This document shows, in pieces, positions 1 to 8,616 of a DNA stretch of 24,698 nucleotides. Below the pieces are notes generated by a model. That model did not search any database, was not told the origin of the DNA, and was given only the letters and a program-made list of their open reading frames with translations. The first letter of the stretch is position 1. Each line of letters begins with the position of its first letter. This DNA is from a virus: positions 1 through 24,698 of IMG/VR virus record IMGVR_UViG_3300027749_000465; one strand, 5' to 3'. Made by a program: the position numbers and the translations under genes.

Positions 1-1648
1 GCGCCATGCGCTGCGTCTCGCTGAAGATGTGCGGGTCGCTGACGGGGATGACGTCGGTGTTGCGGTTGAAGTCGTCGCGCTGGATGTTCATGTCCTCGAC
101 GATGTCGCCCTTGCGCATCTCGTCGAAGTGCCACCGGTTCAGCCGGCACAGGATCTTGATCAGCCGCTCCTGCGACTTGTGCAACCGGGCGTGGATGGCC
201 GAGTAGACAGCCGCGCCCTGCTCGATCAGCGCCTGGGTGGTGCCCACCGGCGCGTTGGATGTGACGTCGGCGATCTTTTCTTCGCTGGTGGTCACCACCC
301 CCTTGGCGGCGGTACTCAGCCAGCCCAGGAGCTCAAACAACACCGGTGACGGCGGGTTGAACGGCATCGGCATCGCGATCTTGCGGATGTCGTCAACGCC
401 CGGCCCGCCCTCAATCTCGGCGACCTGGGTGACCTCGACCTGCTGGGTCTGGCCCGAGAGCTTGGCGCCCTTGAGCTTGAGCATCGTCGCGGCGTTGTTG
501 ATGTGCGCCGAGTCGAGCAGCGCGCGCAGGGCGCCGGTGAGCGCCGCCGACAGCCCGCCGATCAGGTGGGGCAGGCCGATCGCAAATGCACCACGCCAGG
601 GGATGAACTTGAACTCGACGATCCAGTCGAGCTTGGTCATCGTGTTGTCGCCGTCCTCCCAGTTACGGTACAGGCCGATCACCTTGCTGGACTGCTCGTC
701 CACCATCATGATGTACGGAGCCATCTCACCTTCGCTGTGCTTGTCGTCGTCGAATTCGAGGTAGGTGTAGATGTGGAAGACCTTGCGCAGGCCGTCCTCG
801 TTGTCCTGGAACGCCTTGCCCTCGATCTTGTCGTTGGCCTTCTGCGCTTTGGTCTGCTCGGGCTCGATGGACGACGTGAACGAGAACCCGTCGATGTACA
901 TGCCGGTGCTGACGCGCCGCTTGTACTCCCACTCGGTGATCTCGTGGACCTCGGCAGCGCGCTGCGCCGTGTAAAAGTTGGACGCCGCAAACGGCAGGAT
1001 GACCCGGTCGATCGGCAGGAACTCGATCATCGGGCGTTTCTGCTGCTCGTCGTACCAGACCTTGATGTACTGCGAGCCGCCCAGCGGGAGCTGGGTGAGC
1101 ATCTGCTCCTGCTCGTCCCGGAACTCCTCGATCTGCTCGGTGATCTGCCAGTTCAGGAAGTCACGCTTGCGCTCGGCGCGCTGCTGCTTCAGGTCATCAA
1201 CCTCGCCGATGATCTTGGTTCTGACAGGACCGTCAGGCGGAAACATCTCTTTGATAGCGCGTGATGCAAAGTCCACGCAGCCCTCGGCCATGATCGGGTG
1301 AACCGCGCGGCTGGCGCCCATGAAGTTGGCACCACCGGGTGCGTCCTTGCCCAGGCCAGTACGCCGAATTCCCTCCTCGTACTGCTTGTCCCGGTCCTCA
1401 CGCGCATTCTTGTCCTTCTCCAGCAAGTCAATGTAGCGCATGGCGATACGGTCGAGCTCGTAGGTCTCCATCGTCTCGGCCATGTTGGCGTAGAAGTCGC
1501 GCGACTCCTCGGGGCCGACTGTCTCCATGGCGACAACAGCCGAGCCGTCGGGCATCTCCAGTATGTCCGCGGTTTCGTCCGGCAGGTCTACGTCCACCGA
1601 CCCGTCGTCATTCTCGTCTAGGTCTTCGTCGCGGGTATCTCTGTTCAT
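1..1648 (-). CDS. portal protein (N-terminal 549 residues, cut by window edge)
   Basis: The portal forms the dodecameric ring at the capsid vertex through which DNA is packaged and ejected. The frame is open without a stop from ATG at 1646-1648 to the left edge, giving 549 codons. The product starts MNRDTRDEDLDENDDGSVDV, an acidic head, followed by an alpha/beta body with segments such as GGANFMGASRAVHP, LPLGGSQYIKVWYD and LPIDRVILPFAASNFY. It also has a long helical region around ALTGALRALLDSAHINNAATMLKLKG, as in portals of short-tailed phages. The start lies one base after the stop of the 1581-aa gene, so translation is probably coupled. The position beside terL supports the call. The C-terminus is outside the window. 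The family call rests on overall character and context, not on a catalytic motif. Confidence 0.8.
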   Translation of the reverse strand, partial: MNRDTRDEDLDENDDGSVDVDLPDETADILEMPDGSAVVAMETVGPEESRDFYANMAETMETYELDRIAMRYIDLLEKDKNAREDRDKQYEEGIRRTGLGKDAPGGANFMGASRAVHPIMAEGCVDFASRAIKEMFPPDGPVRTKIIGEVDDLKQQRAERKRDFLNWQITEQIEEFRDEQEQMLTQLPLGGSQYIKVWYDEQQKRPMIEFLPIDRVILPFAASNFYTAQRAAEVHEITEWEYKRRVSTGMYIDGFSFTSSIEPEQTKAQKANDKIEGKAFQDNEDGLRKVFHIYTYLEFDDDKHSEGEMAPYIMMVDEQSSKVIGLYRNWEDGDNTMTKLDWIVEFKFIPWRGAFAIGLPHLIGGLSAALTGALRALLDSAHINNAATMLKLKGAKLSGQTQQVEVTQVAEIEGGPGVDDIRKIAMPMPFNPPSPVLFELLGWLSTAAKGVVTTSEEKIADVTSNAPVGTTQALIEQGAAVYSAIHARLHKSQERLIKILCRLNRWHFDEMRKGDIVEDMNIQRDDFNRNTDVIPVSDPHIFSETQRMA

Positions 1649-1649
1649 A

Positions 1650-4600
1650 CTATGCCTTCGAGTTTGAGCGTCGTGCACTCAGGGCCTGCCGCATTTGCTC
1701 GGTCGATGGCGGGAGTGTAACTCCGCCACCACCCCGGTAGATGTCGGGCAATCGAACAGGCTCCCTGCGCTCCTGCCGCATCCCCGCAGGTTCTGGCCGA
1801 ACCAGTCCGTTCTTGTCCAGCTCTGCTTTGAGGGCTGCGATGTACTCTTCTTGTGATCGGCGAGGCAATGGCTCTCTCAACTCTGCCCGGGGCAAAAGTC
1901 TTACCAAATTTTTTGTAACGCCTGTTTGCGTCAAGGCTCTGCTGCGATGCCGTCCTTCATGCCCTTTTATAAAAGGCATCAACGGCAAACCAACTTCTTC
2001 TTTGTCTAGCCCTAGAAATGGAACATCGTCAAAACCACCTTTACGCAAAATGGTTGCAAGATGTTTTATATGTTCTGACGTAGGTACTGCAAACTTTTCA
2101 CCAAGATGCTTTATTACTGTTGGATCTTTGTGTCCCGTTAGAGATTCTATTATGGGCGCTGCATAGTTTTCAAAATGCGCCGGGTCCATAGTCATAACAG
2201 CTTTTGCATTATCCCCAGTAAATGCGGAATGCAAAGCCTCGGGGGAGTACATCCGCTGTAGATTTGGTATCTCATCCGATGCGCGTTCAAATCTTCGAGC
2301 CCCATACACCCCGGCGTCTTGCAGAATCTTATCGCGCAGGCTGCCCCCGGCCATATGCCCAACACCGCCACCCTCCGCTTTTTTGACAACACCGAATCCG
2401 AGTTTGCCTAGATCCTGCGGTCGTTGCCGGGGCAGGTCGGCCACGCCGGCTGCCTTATTGATTGCGGCAACTTCCTCGTCGGGCAGCACACGATTGACTT
2501 TCATCGATCCGCCGATCAGCCAGTTGCCGGTCATGTTGGGATTGGTCTTGTACCGGTAGTGCCCGCCTGTGGGCACTTGGTCGGTGATGTGCGCCTTCAC
2601 CGGCACGACGCGGCCCTTGTCGTTGGTGCCGCGGCGTTGCGCCTCCGAGTGCCAGTCGACATCGTTGGGCATCTCCACCTCGGCCCAGACGTGGTTGTCA
2701 GGCCGTACATCCGGTTTCTTCAGCCCTGGCGTGGACTTGCCGCCGATGTGCGTGGCGATCGGTAGGTCCCCAGCGTGCCAGCCTGGGCGATACGCCAGCG
2801 GGCCGATCTTAGACTTGACCTTCTCACCCGCCATCTCGCCGGCCTGGGCTGCAAGCCACTTGCCCTGCTCGATGGGCTCGTTTGCGTCCACGAACAGCGG
2901 AAACAGCTTGCCCGGGTGCTTGGGGTGCGTGCGGAACAGCTTATACGCCTTGGTTGTCTTTGTGGGCTCAGGAGCTTCTTGGAAAGCGCGCGAGGCTACG
3001 ATCGGTTGATCTTTTTTTTTAGCCAGTTCACGCTTCATCTGTTCAACAGATCCACCATCGGCCATCTTGCGCATCGGCCCGAGTGCTGCCAGCGCCTGAC
3101 CCTGCGGCGTCATCGTCAGGATGTTGCTGCCGGTAGGCTTCTGCTTGGGCGGCGGGATGTTCGGCGGCTCCAGGCCGGCAGGCTTGCCCGTGGGCATCCC
3201 TGGCTGGTTCCTGGGCAGCGGCGGTGGCATACCCGGCATGCCCGGGCCAGGGCCGCCTGGGGGCATCCCAGGGCCTCCTGGGGGCATTCCCGGCATCCCT
3301 GGCATGGTAGGGCCACCAGGGCCAGCGGGCACCGCCTGCGAGAGCTGTTGCCCCGGCATCTCGGGCTGGAAGTCAACGCCACCAGAGGGCAGGCCGATGC
3401 CGTCCCCCGGGCCCGGCGGGATGTACTGCTTGACCTTCATGTCCGGCGCCTCGTCCGCGCCGATGTTCCTGACGTTGGGGCCCTTCTTGGCCAACGTGGT
3501 GTGCGCCAGCATCTCGTCCATCGAGACGTTGCCACCCTTGGCGTAACCCCTGACCGCGCGCAACTTGGTGTAGTAATCGTTCATGATGTTCAAGTACCGA
3601 TCATCGACCACCTGATGCGGAGCTGACAACGACATGGTCCGGGTGTACGCCCCTGGGCTTGATAACTTAGGTTTGATGTAATGCGTGGCGTCCATGAATG
3701 CCAGCTCCATAGGCGCCAACTCTGGTGCTCGGCCCAAGGATGTGCCAAGAATTTTGTGGCTGTAGGTGTTGTGTTCAGCGCCTGGGACTAACTTTGCGCC
3801 GGGCCTCATTTGCCCCACCGCGTGGCCCGTCATATTGATTTCCATATTGCGGAGCTCGGGTTCGGAGATTGCATACTCTATATCCGAACCGTTTGGAAAA
3901 CCCAAGGCTTTAGTAACATTACCTAATTTCATGGTCTTGTTAAAAAACTTGCGCATTTCCGGGTCTGCCCGCATTGCCTCATACGCTTCATTTGGGTTTT
4001 CCACCCCGGGCCATTTTGGAAACGTAACTTGTATTGGGTTGCCTTGCCTGTCTCTATCCGCAAAACCTTGTTTCATTATTGCGTTAAAAGTCTGATGATT
4101 TTCAGGTTTTATTTTTGAGTTGTTTACCGCTTTTAGATTAGCATCCGCAAAATGTAAAGCGAAGTTGTTACCGGCGTGACCCATCGCCAGATGGTGCGCA
4201 ATGACACGGGGGTCTTGCCCGGTGATCTGAGCCAACTCAGTCACGCGGTTCTGAAACCCTTGCGCAGGGGCTATGCCAGACGCCCAGAAGGGCCGTTCAT
4301 TTTCTGGCAAATGTAGCTTGCCTTCTCCATAACGGGACCCGCCTTCTTGGTTTGAGCCAATGGGTAGGCCGTTTACTTCCACCAGTCGCTGGTCCGATAT
4401 AGTCTGATCACCGGGCAATACTACATTTACATCGCCTTTTTGCCCTGTGTAGATCGGGGTGGGTCGAACTGCTTGGGTTGGTGTAGTTGTGTATTGGGTC
4501 TGCTTAACCCGCTTGGCTTCTCGAATTGATCGGCCCGCCAAATTTTCTGTTTTGCCCGGCTCGGTGACATGCTCACCCAATTGCTGCCTTGCGATGCGAT

Positions 4601-6395
4601 CCACAATGGCGTTCATTTCCTGGTTTGACGGTGCCGGAGCCGGGGGTAAGTTGGCTGGCCATTTTTTTTCCGAGCCGCCTTTAGCAAAATGCTTGACCAT
4701 CAGGGCTTGCCGCATCTTCTCAACGCTACCGCCATCGCCGTACCCGAGCATGGCCTTGGTCAAGTCCTTGTGCGTGGTCTGCGTGCCGCCGCGCTGGTCC
4801 CACACGTCGTGGTGGATCAGGTGCTGCTCGTAGGGCTTGAGCTCGTTGGGGATGTTGTACCCCAGGGCTTCCTGGCGCGCGATCAGCCGGTCCACCGCCT
4901 CCTGGCCGCCCAGGCCCTTACCGCGCGACATCATGCCCTCGGGCGTCTTGGTCGGGTGCGACAGCGAGTGCAAGTTGAGCTGGCGGGCGTCCAGCGTGGG
5001 CAGGTCACCACGGCCCAGCAGCGAGCCGATGAAACCGGACTTGGCACTAGCGATGCCCTTGATGCCGCCAGCGAACTTGCGGTAGTCTGCCTTTGAGCCG
5101 GTGATCGCCTTGTTCAACCTCTCGCTCAACGACGGAGCGTTCTGCGTCGCGTACTGCATGGCCTCCACCTGGGCGTTCTGCTTGCCGAACGGTGCGAACT
5201 TTTCGCGCAGGTCCGCTAGGGCTTCCGGGTGGTCCTCGCCGCGCATCGACGCTTCCAGGTACTTCTGCCCCATGGGTGAGCCCAACCACTCGGCGAACGC
5301 ACCTTCAGGCCGCACCTCGCCGCCCGTGTTGGGCAGCTTCATGCCGCGCTTGGTAGCCGTTGCGTGCGACAGCCCGCCGCGCCCAATGCTGCTCTGCGTG
5401 ATCGTGTACGCCTTGACAAAATCGCGCGGCGTCAGCTCCCCGGATTGCGCCTTGGCGTTCATCTCGCGCATGTAGTCGGCGTAAGGTCCGACGTGCTCGG
5501 GCAGCTCGCGCCGAGCTGACAGCTCCTGGCGGATGCGCTCCATCGGGTGCCAGATCCATTCGTCAATCTTGCTGGTTTTGGGGTCCTGGTACGGGGGCTG
5601 CTTGCCTTCTTTGAGTTTGACGGGTGCCACAGCGCCTCCTTGGGCCTTGTTGATGTCGTAGTCCTCGGTGTCGTACGTACCACGGTTGCCGACCGCGGAC
5701 TTGATTGCGCCCGGGTTGTACACGCCCAGATTCTTGACGCCGCCTTCTTTGACCCAGAACGAGTCGTGGCCCAGGGCGCGGATGGCTTGTTGGACCGGCT
5801 TGGACTCGATCGTTTGCCAGTTTGCTCCGTGAGCGTAATCACCGCTCATCGCCGTGTCGAAGTCGTCTATGTGCTGGGTGTGCCCCAGCTTGTGCAGCAT
5901 CGTACGCACCGCGTGGACGTGCTTGGGGTTCTCGTAGTCGAACGGCTTCTTGGCCTGCACGTGCACCGGCATGATGTTCTGCGCGCTGGGCAGTTGCTCG
6001 GCCAGTTTGTTCGCGTAGATTGTCTGCGTGTTCGGGAGCGCCTGGGGTGAACCGATCAGTGCTATTTCGCGCTCAAAGGCTCGCATATTCCGCCGCGTCT
6101 TATTCGTGGACAATTCTTTTGCGGTCAAGTCTTTTGCCCGCTCGATCTGCTCACCGGTCAGGATCGTGCCGGCGTTGCGCTTCATCCAGGATTCGCTCAG
6201 GTCGGCGAAGTCGTGCGCGAACTTGGGGTTGGGCGTCACGAACGACGCGCCGGCTTGCTTGGGTTTGAACTGACTGATGTCGCGCGCAGTGCCGTGGTAC
6301 ATGCGCTGCTTGACCTCGCTGGGCTCCAGGAACGCCTGCCGGCCCTTCTCGCGCAGCTCGGCGCTCATCTGCTCGGTGCTGGGTGCTTTAGCCAT
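1650..6395 (-). CDS. 1581-aa polyvalent phage protein with N-terminal ADP-ribosyltransferase-like domain
   Basis: Several domains are strung on flexible linkers. Residues 32-242 look like an ART-PolyVal domain: it opens with YHGT, has a strand MPVHVQAKKPFDYE, and ends in the signature NPGAIKSAVGNRGTYD, which marks these toxin-like ADP-ribosyltransferases. Residues 280-475 contain IKGIASAKSGFIGSLLG then LPTLDARQ, resembling a helix-hairpin-helix DNA glycosylase core (inference). Residues 640-945 are a module with VNGLPIGSNQEGGSRYG. Residues 1020-1085 are Pro/Gly/Met-rich and collagen-like. Residues 1148-1320 match a widespread phage module (KLFPLFVDANEPIEQGKW, YRYKTNPNMTGNWLIGGSMK). Residues 1450-1525 carry GHEGRHRSRAL. 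The modules are separated by repeated (A/D)GGxVxxMrxxL linkers. The gene sits between terL and portal, 12 bases after the terL stop. Polyvalent proteins are thought to enter the host with the DNA. The target here is unknown. Confidence 0.75.
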   Translation of the reverse strand: MAKAPSTEQMSAELREKGRQAFLEPSEVKQRMYHGTARDISQFKPKQAGASFVTPNPKFAHDFADLSESWMKRNAGTILTGEQIERAKDLTAKELSTNKTRRNMRAFEREIALIGSPQALPNTQTIYANKLAEQLPSAQNIMPVHVQAKKPFDYENPKHVHAVRTMLHKLGHTQHIDDFDTAMSGDYAHGANWQTIESKPVQQAIRALGHDSFWVKEGGVKNLGVYNPGAIKSAVGNRGTYDTEDYDINKAQGGAVAPVKLKEGKQPPYQDPKTSKIDEWIWHPMERIRQELSARRELPEHVGPYADYMREMNAKAQSGELTPRDFVKAYTITQSSIGRGGLSHATATKRGMKLPNTGGEVRPEGAFAEWLGSPMGQKYLEASMRGEDHPEALADLREKFAPFGKQNAQVEAMQYATQNAPSLSERLNKAITGSKADYRKFAGGIKGIASAKSGFIGSLLGRGDLPTLDARQLNLHSLSHPTKTPEGMMSRGKGLGGQEAVDRLIARQEALGYNIPNELKPYEQHLIHHDVWDQRGGTQTTHKDLTKAMLGYGDGGSVEKMRQALMVKHFAKGGSEKKWPANLPPAPAPSNQEMNAIVDRIARQQLGEHVTEPGKTENLAGRSIREAKRVKQTQYTTTPTQAVRPTPIYTGQKGDVNVVLPGDQTISDQRLVEVNGLPIGSNQEGGSRYGEGKLHLPENERPFWASGIAPAQGFQNRVTELAQITGQDPRVIAHHLAMGHAGNNFALHFADANLKAVNNSKIKPENHQTFNAIMKQGFADRDRQGNPIQVTFPKWPGVENPNEAYEAMRADPEMRKFFNKTMKLGNVTKALGFPNGSDIEYAISEPELRNMEINMTGHAVGQMRPGAKLVPGAEHNTYSHKILGTSLGRAPELAPMELAFMDATHYIKPKLSSPGAYTRTMSLSAPHQVVDDRYLNIMNDYYTKLRAVRGYAKGGNVSMDEMLAHTTLAKKGPNVRNIGADEAPDMKVKQYIPPGPGDGIGLPSGGVDFQPEMPGQQLSQAVPAGPGGPTMPGMPGMPPGGPGMPPGGPGPGMPGMPPPLPRNQPGMPTGKPAGLEPPNIPPPKQKPTGSNILTMTPQGQALAALGPMRKMADGGSVEQMKRELAKKKDQPIVASRAFQEAPEPTKTTKAYKLFRTHPKHPGKLFPLFVDANEPIEQGKWLAAQAGEMAGEKVKSKIGPLAYRPGWHAGDLPIATHIGGKSTPGLKKPDVRPDNHVWAEVEMPNDVDWHSEAQRRGTNDKGRVVPVKAHITDQVPTGGHYRYKTNPNMTGNWLIGGSMKVNRVLPDEEVAAINKAAGVADLPRQRPQDLGKLGFGVVKKAEGGGVGHMAGGSLRDKILQDAGVYGARRFERASDEIPNLQRMYSPEALHSAFTGDNAKAVMTMDPAHFENYAAPIIESLTGHKDPTVIKHLGEKFAVPTSEHIKHLATILRKGGFDDVPFLGLDKEEVGLPLMPFIKGHEGRHRSRALTQTGVTKNLVRLLPRAELREPLPRRSQEEYIAALKAELDKNGLVRPEPAGMRQERREPVRLPDIYRGGGGVTLPPSTEQMRQALSARRSNSKA
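3198..3332 (-). repeat. collagen-like Pro-Gly-Met coding repeat
   Basis: Short imperfect GC-rich tandem units encode residues about 1022-1066 of the 1581-aa protein, including MPGMPGMPPGGPGMPPGGPG. The repeat keeps frame and behaves as a flexible spacer between the central module and the C-terminal module. The unit length varies, so it is an expanded coding repeat and not a CRISPR or intergenic element. Confidence 0.7.
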
Positions 6396-6407
6396 GGTGG
6401 TGCGTCC

Positions 6408-7826
6408 CTACTGGTCGTACGGGTTGCCCCGTCGCTTGTTGCTCGTCTTGTCGGCGTCCGCGTAGTCGTCCTCGTCCAGCCACTCCTTGGGGTAGTCGAT
6501 CGTCAGCCAGCCGGCGTCGCGCAGGTAGCGCAGGCCCTGGCTCATCGCGTCCACGAAGTCGTCGTGCGCCGTGCCCTCGGGGAACGAGCAGATCTGGCTG
6601 ATCATGCCCTCGGCCCAGTCACGCACGAACCCGCGCTTGTTGCTGCTCTCGGGCACCCAGACACGCCCGGCCTTAATGATGTTGGACACGATCGACAGGC
6701 GCTGGATCTTGTCGGCCCGGCCCGGATTGTAGGCCTGCACTGGCACGCCAGCGCGCTGCAGGTCCTGGATCAGGCTGATGCCGGCGCTCTTGTCCTCCAC
6801 CAGCAGCAGGTCGACGCGCTTCTTGTTCTTGCCCTCGCCGTACACCGTCTCGTATTCGTCGAGCACCTTGGGGCGCAGGTCCGGGTACTGCAGGTGCTCC
6901 TGCCAGCAGTCGACCACCAGCGCGCACATGCCGCCGTCTTCGGGCTTGAAGATTCCGATCGTGATGTGCGCCGTCGGGTCGTTGATGGTCTTCTCGCTCG
7001 TCGCGCAGTCCAGGCTCTGCAGCACGAACTCGAACTTGGGCAGGGGCTTGGACGCCGGCCAGAGCTTGAACCAGTCCCGCTTGACGATGCCGCCTTCCTC
7101 CGGGTCGATGATCTCGGCGTGGATCTCCTGGCGGCCCAGCTTCGTGCCCTCGTACTGCAGGATCTGCTTCTGGAACGATGGCGCGAGGTTCTTGATGTTG
7201 GCGTACGTGCTGGCGCGGGTGACCGCCACGTCGTCGCCGTCGCGGTCGATCAGCGCCATCACCACGTCCTTGGGCTTGGGCGTGGTCGACGCGATCAACT
7301 TGGTGTGGGTGCCCAGGCGGATGCCGAACTGGATCATGTCCCAGCTCTCCTGCAGGTACTCCCAGGCCGCGAGCTCGTCGAGCCAGCCGCCGTGGAACTG
7401 CGGGCCGCGGAACCGCTCGGGCTCCGACGCCGGTATGCCCTTGATCAGCGCGCCGTTGGTCAGCGTGAGCTCGTGCAGCGTCGAGTTGTACTTGGCCACC
7501 AGCACCGGCGGGATGACCGCCAGCAGGCCGCTGTCGCCCTCGTAGCACGTGCTGCGCAGGTCGGAGCTGGTGGGCGCCGACACCAGCCAGCGGGTGTTCG
7601 GCTGCTCCCAGGCCCACCAGCCCAGGGTCTCGGCGGCTGCCCGGGTCTTGCCGGCGCCGCGCCCGGCGCACATCAGCCAGATGCTCCACCAGTCGCCCGG
7701 CGGCTCGATCTGGTGCTTGTGCGCCTTCATCAACCAGCGCGCGCGCCAGTCAAACGCTGCCCGCTGCGCCGCGGGTAGCTGCGAGTACTGCTTGAGGACC
7801 GCCGGGTCTTCGAGCAGCTCCAGCAT
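6408..7826 (-). CDS. terL: terminase large subunit (packaging ATPase/nuclease)
   Basis: This is the motor that translocates phage DNA into the prohead and cuts the concatemer. The 472-aa product has a Walker A AGRGAGKT at residues 54-61, a Walker B GGWLDE at about 146-151, and a coupling-type motif IASTTPKP at 178-185. The C-terminal RNase H-like nuclease supplies acidic residues D273 (QSLDCA), E344/D345 (LLVEDKSAG) and D422-D426 in HDDFVDAM. Length and motif order fit the family. The ATG shares one base with the holin stop (TAATG), so translation is coupled. It is followed after 12 bases by the large polyvalent gene. Confidence 0.96.
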   Translation of the reverse strand: MLELLEDPAVLKQYSQLPAAQRAAFDWRARWLMKAHKHQIEPPGDWWSIWLMCAGRGAGKTRAAAETLGWWAWEQPNTRWLVSAPTSSDLRSTCYEGDSGLLAVIPPVLVAKYNSTLHELTLTNGALIKGIPASEPERFRGPQFHGGWLDELAAWEYLQESWDMIQFGIRLGTHTKLIASTTPKPKDVVMALIDRDGDDVAVTRASTYANIKNLAPSFQKQILQYEGTKLGRQEIHAEIIDPEEGGIVKRDWFKLWPASKPLPKFEFVLQSLDCATSEKTINDPTAHITIGIFKPEDGGMCALVVDCWQEHLQYPDLRPKVLDEYETVYGEGKNKKRVDLLLVEDKSAGISLIQDLQRAGVPVQAYNPGRADKIQRLSIVSNIIKAGRVWVPESSNKRGFVRDWAEGMISQICSFPEGTAHDDFVDAMSQGLRYLRDAGWLTIDYPKEWLDEDDYADADKTSNKRRGNPYDQ

Positions 7827-8206
7827 TACGCGGCGCCCTTAATTTTTTCCAGCGAGCGCAAGCCGCCCAGGCCGAGCATGCCGAGCATGAGCTCCCAAAG
7901 GTTGTTGTCGATGCCGGGGAGCGCCGGCCATGCGTGCCCGGTCACGATGCCGGCCCACTGCAGCAGGGGCCGCGCGATGTACTGGCAGGCCAGCGCCGCC
8001 GCGCAGACCCAGCCGATCGCCGGGCGCCAGCCGCTGGTGAACGCGCTCGGGCTGGCCGCCTCGGCGCGGTTGGTGTCGAGCTGGCCTTGGACGATCGCCA
8101 CCGCCGCGGCGAGCTGCGCCGCCTCGGCTGCGCTCTTGTCGGGCCAGATCTTGTTGATCGCCGTCGTGGCGAGCTCGATGCCGGCGGTGAGCGGGTCTAT
8201 TGCCAC
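7826..8206 (-). CDS. holin, three-transmembrane GTA_holin_3TM type
   Basis: It would make inner-membrane lesions that release the cytoplasmic endolysin at lysis. The 126-aa product begins VAIDPLTAGIELATTAINKI, has a charged Ala-rich middle, then SGWRPAIGWVCAAALACQYI, the typical motif of this holin family, followed by further hydrophobic stretches WAGIVTGHAW and LWELMLGMLGLGG. GTG at 8204-8206 is preferred because GGAG lies eight bases upstream inside the end of the lysozyme gene. An ATG at 8266 in the same frame would need a 70-base overlap. The gene overlaps the endolysin stop and shares one base with terL. The family is recognised from pattern. Confidence 0.85.
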   Translation of the reverse strand: MAIDPLTAGIELATTAINKIWPDKSAAEAAQLAAAVAIVQGQLDTNRAEAASPSAFTSGWRPAIGWVCAAALACQYIARPLLQWAGIVTGHAWPALPGIDNNLWELMLGMLGLGGLRSLEKIKGAA

Positions 8207-8616
8207 TTGTCGGACTCCATCTGCTTGGACAGACGCTTCGCACGCTCCGGCGTCTGTTGCGCCCAAAGGCTATCAAGCATCTCCACCGCCGCCTCGCCGT
8301 ACTGGCCGTCTTCAATAGACCCCAACGTGCGTTTGAACTGGAGCAGGCCGCTGACGCCCATTTGGAACGCCATGTTAATCAAGACAGCTAGGCGAGGCTC
8401 TGAGAGCCTTGCCGCCCACGGCAGGGCTTCTAAAACCTGAGCAGTTTTCTCAGCAATATCATTGGCAAGGAGAAAATCAATTTCAGCAGGACTAAGACCC
8501 CCACCACGCCGAGCATCAATGAGACGCCCAACCCCGATAGTAAGGAACCCAAAACTGTCGTGATACGCATGGCCTACCGCCCCCTCGTCGCGCCGGAGTT
8601 GTTCGGTGAGCGTCAT
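8197..8616 (-). CDS. endolysin, T4-lysozyme-like muramidase (GH24)
   Basis: It cleaves the beta-1,4 bond between N-acetylmuramic acid and N-acetylglucosamine in peptidoglycan. The 139-aa product has the catalytic triad at the T4 lysozyme positions: E11 in RRDEG, D20 in YHDS and T26 in FLTIGVG. The rest is the all-alpha lobe with INMAFQMGVSGLLQFKRTL. There is no signal peptide or signal-anchor, so export should depend on the neighbouring holin. The ATG overlaps the stop of the upstream 77-aa gene as ATGA. The protein is slightly shorter than T4 lysozyme but all active-site residues are present. Confidence 0.94.
   Translation of the reverse strand: MTLTEQLRRDEGAVGHAYHDSFGFLTIGVGRLIDARRGGGLSPAEIDFLLANDIAEKTAQVLEALPWAARLSEPRLAVLINMAFQMGVSGLLQFKRTLGSIEDGQYGEAAVEMLDSLWAQQTPERAKRLSKQMESDKWQ

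Noticed and set aside
503-1264. Plus-strand open frame of 253 codons
   Set aside because: It runs opposite the uninterrupted portal frame and shows shadow composition.
3198-3332. Repeat-rich stretch that could suggest a CRISPR array
   Set aside because: The units are short, imperfect, in frame, and encode a Pro-Gly-Met linker. There are no constant repeats with unique spacers.
6213-7778. Long plus-strand open frame (521 codons) opposite terL
   Set aside because: It is the antisense shadow of a GC-rich gene with all terminase motifs. The translation is low-complexity (Leu/Arg/Val/Ala rich) and has no ribosome site.
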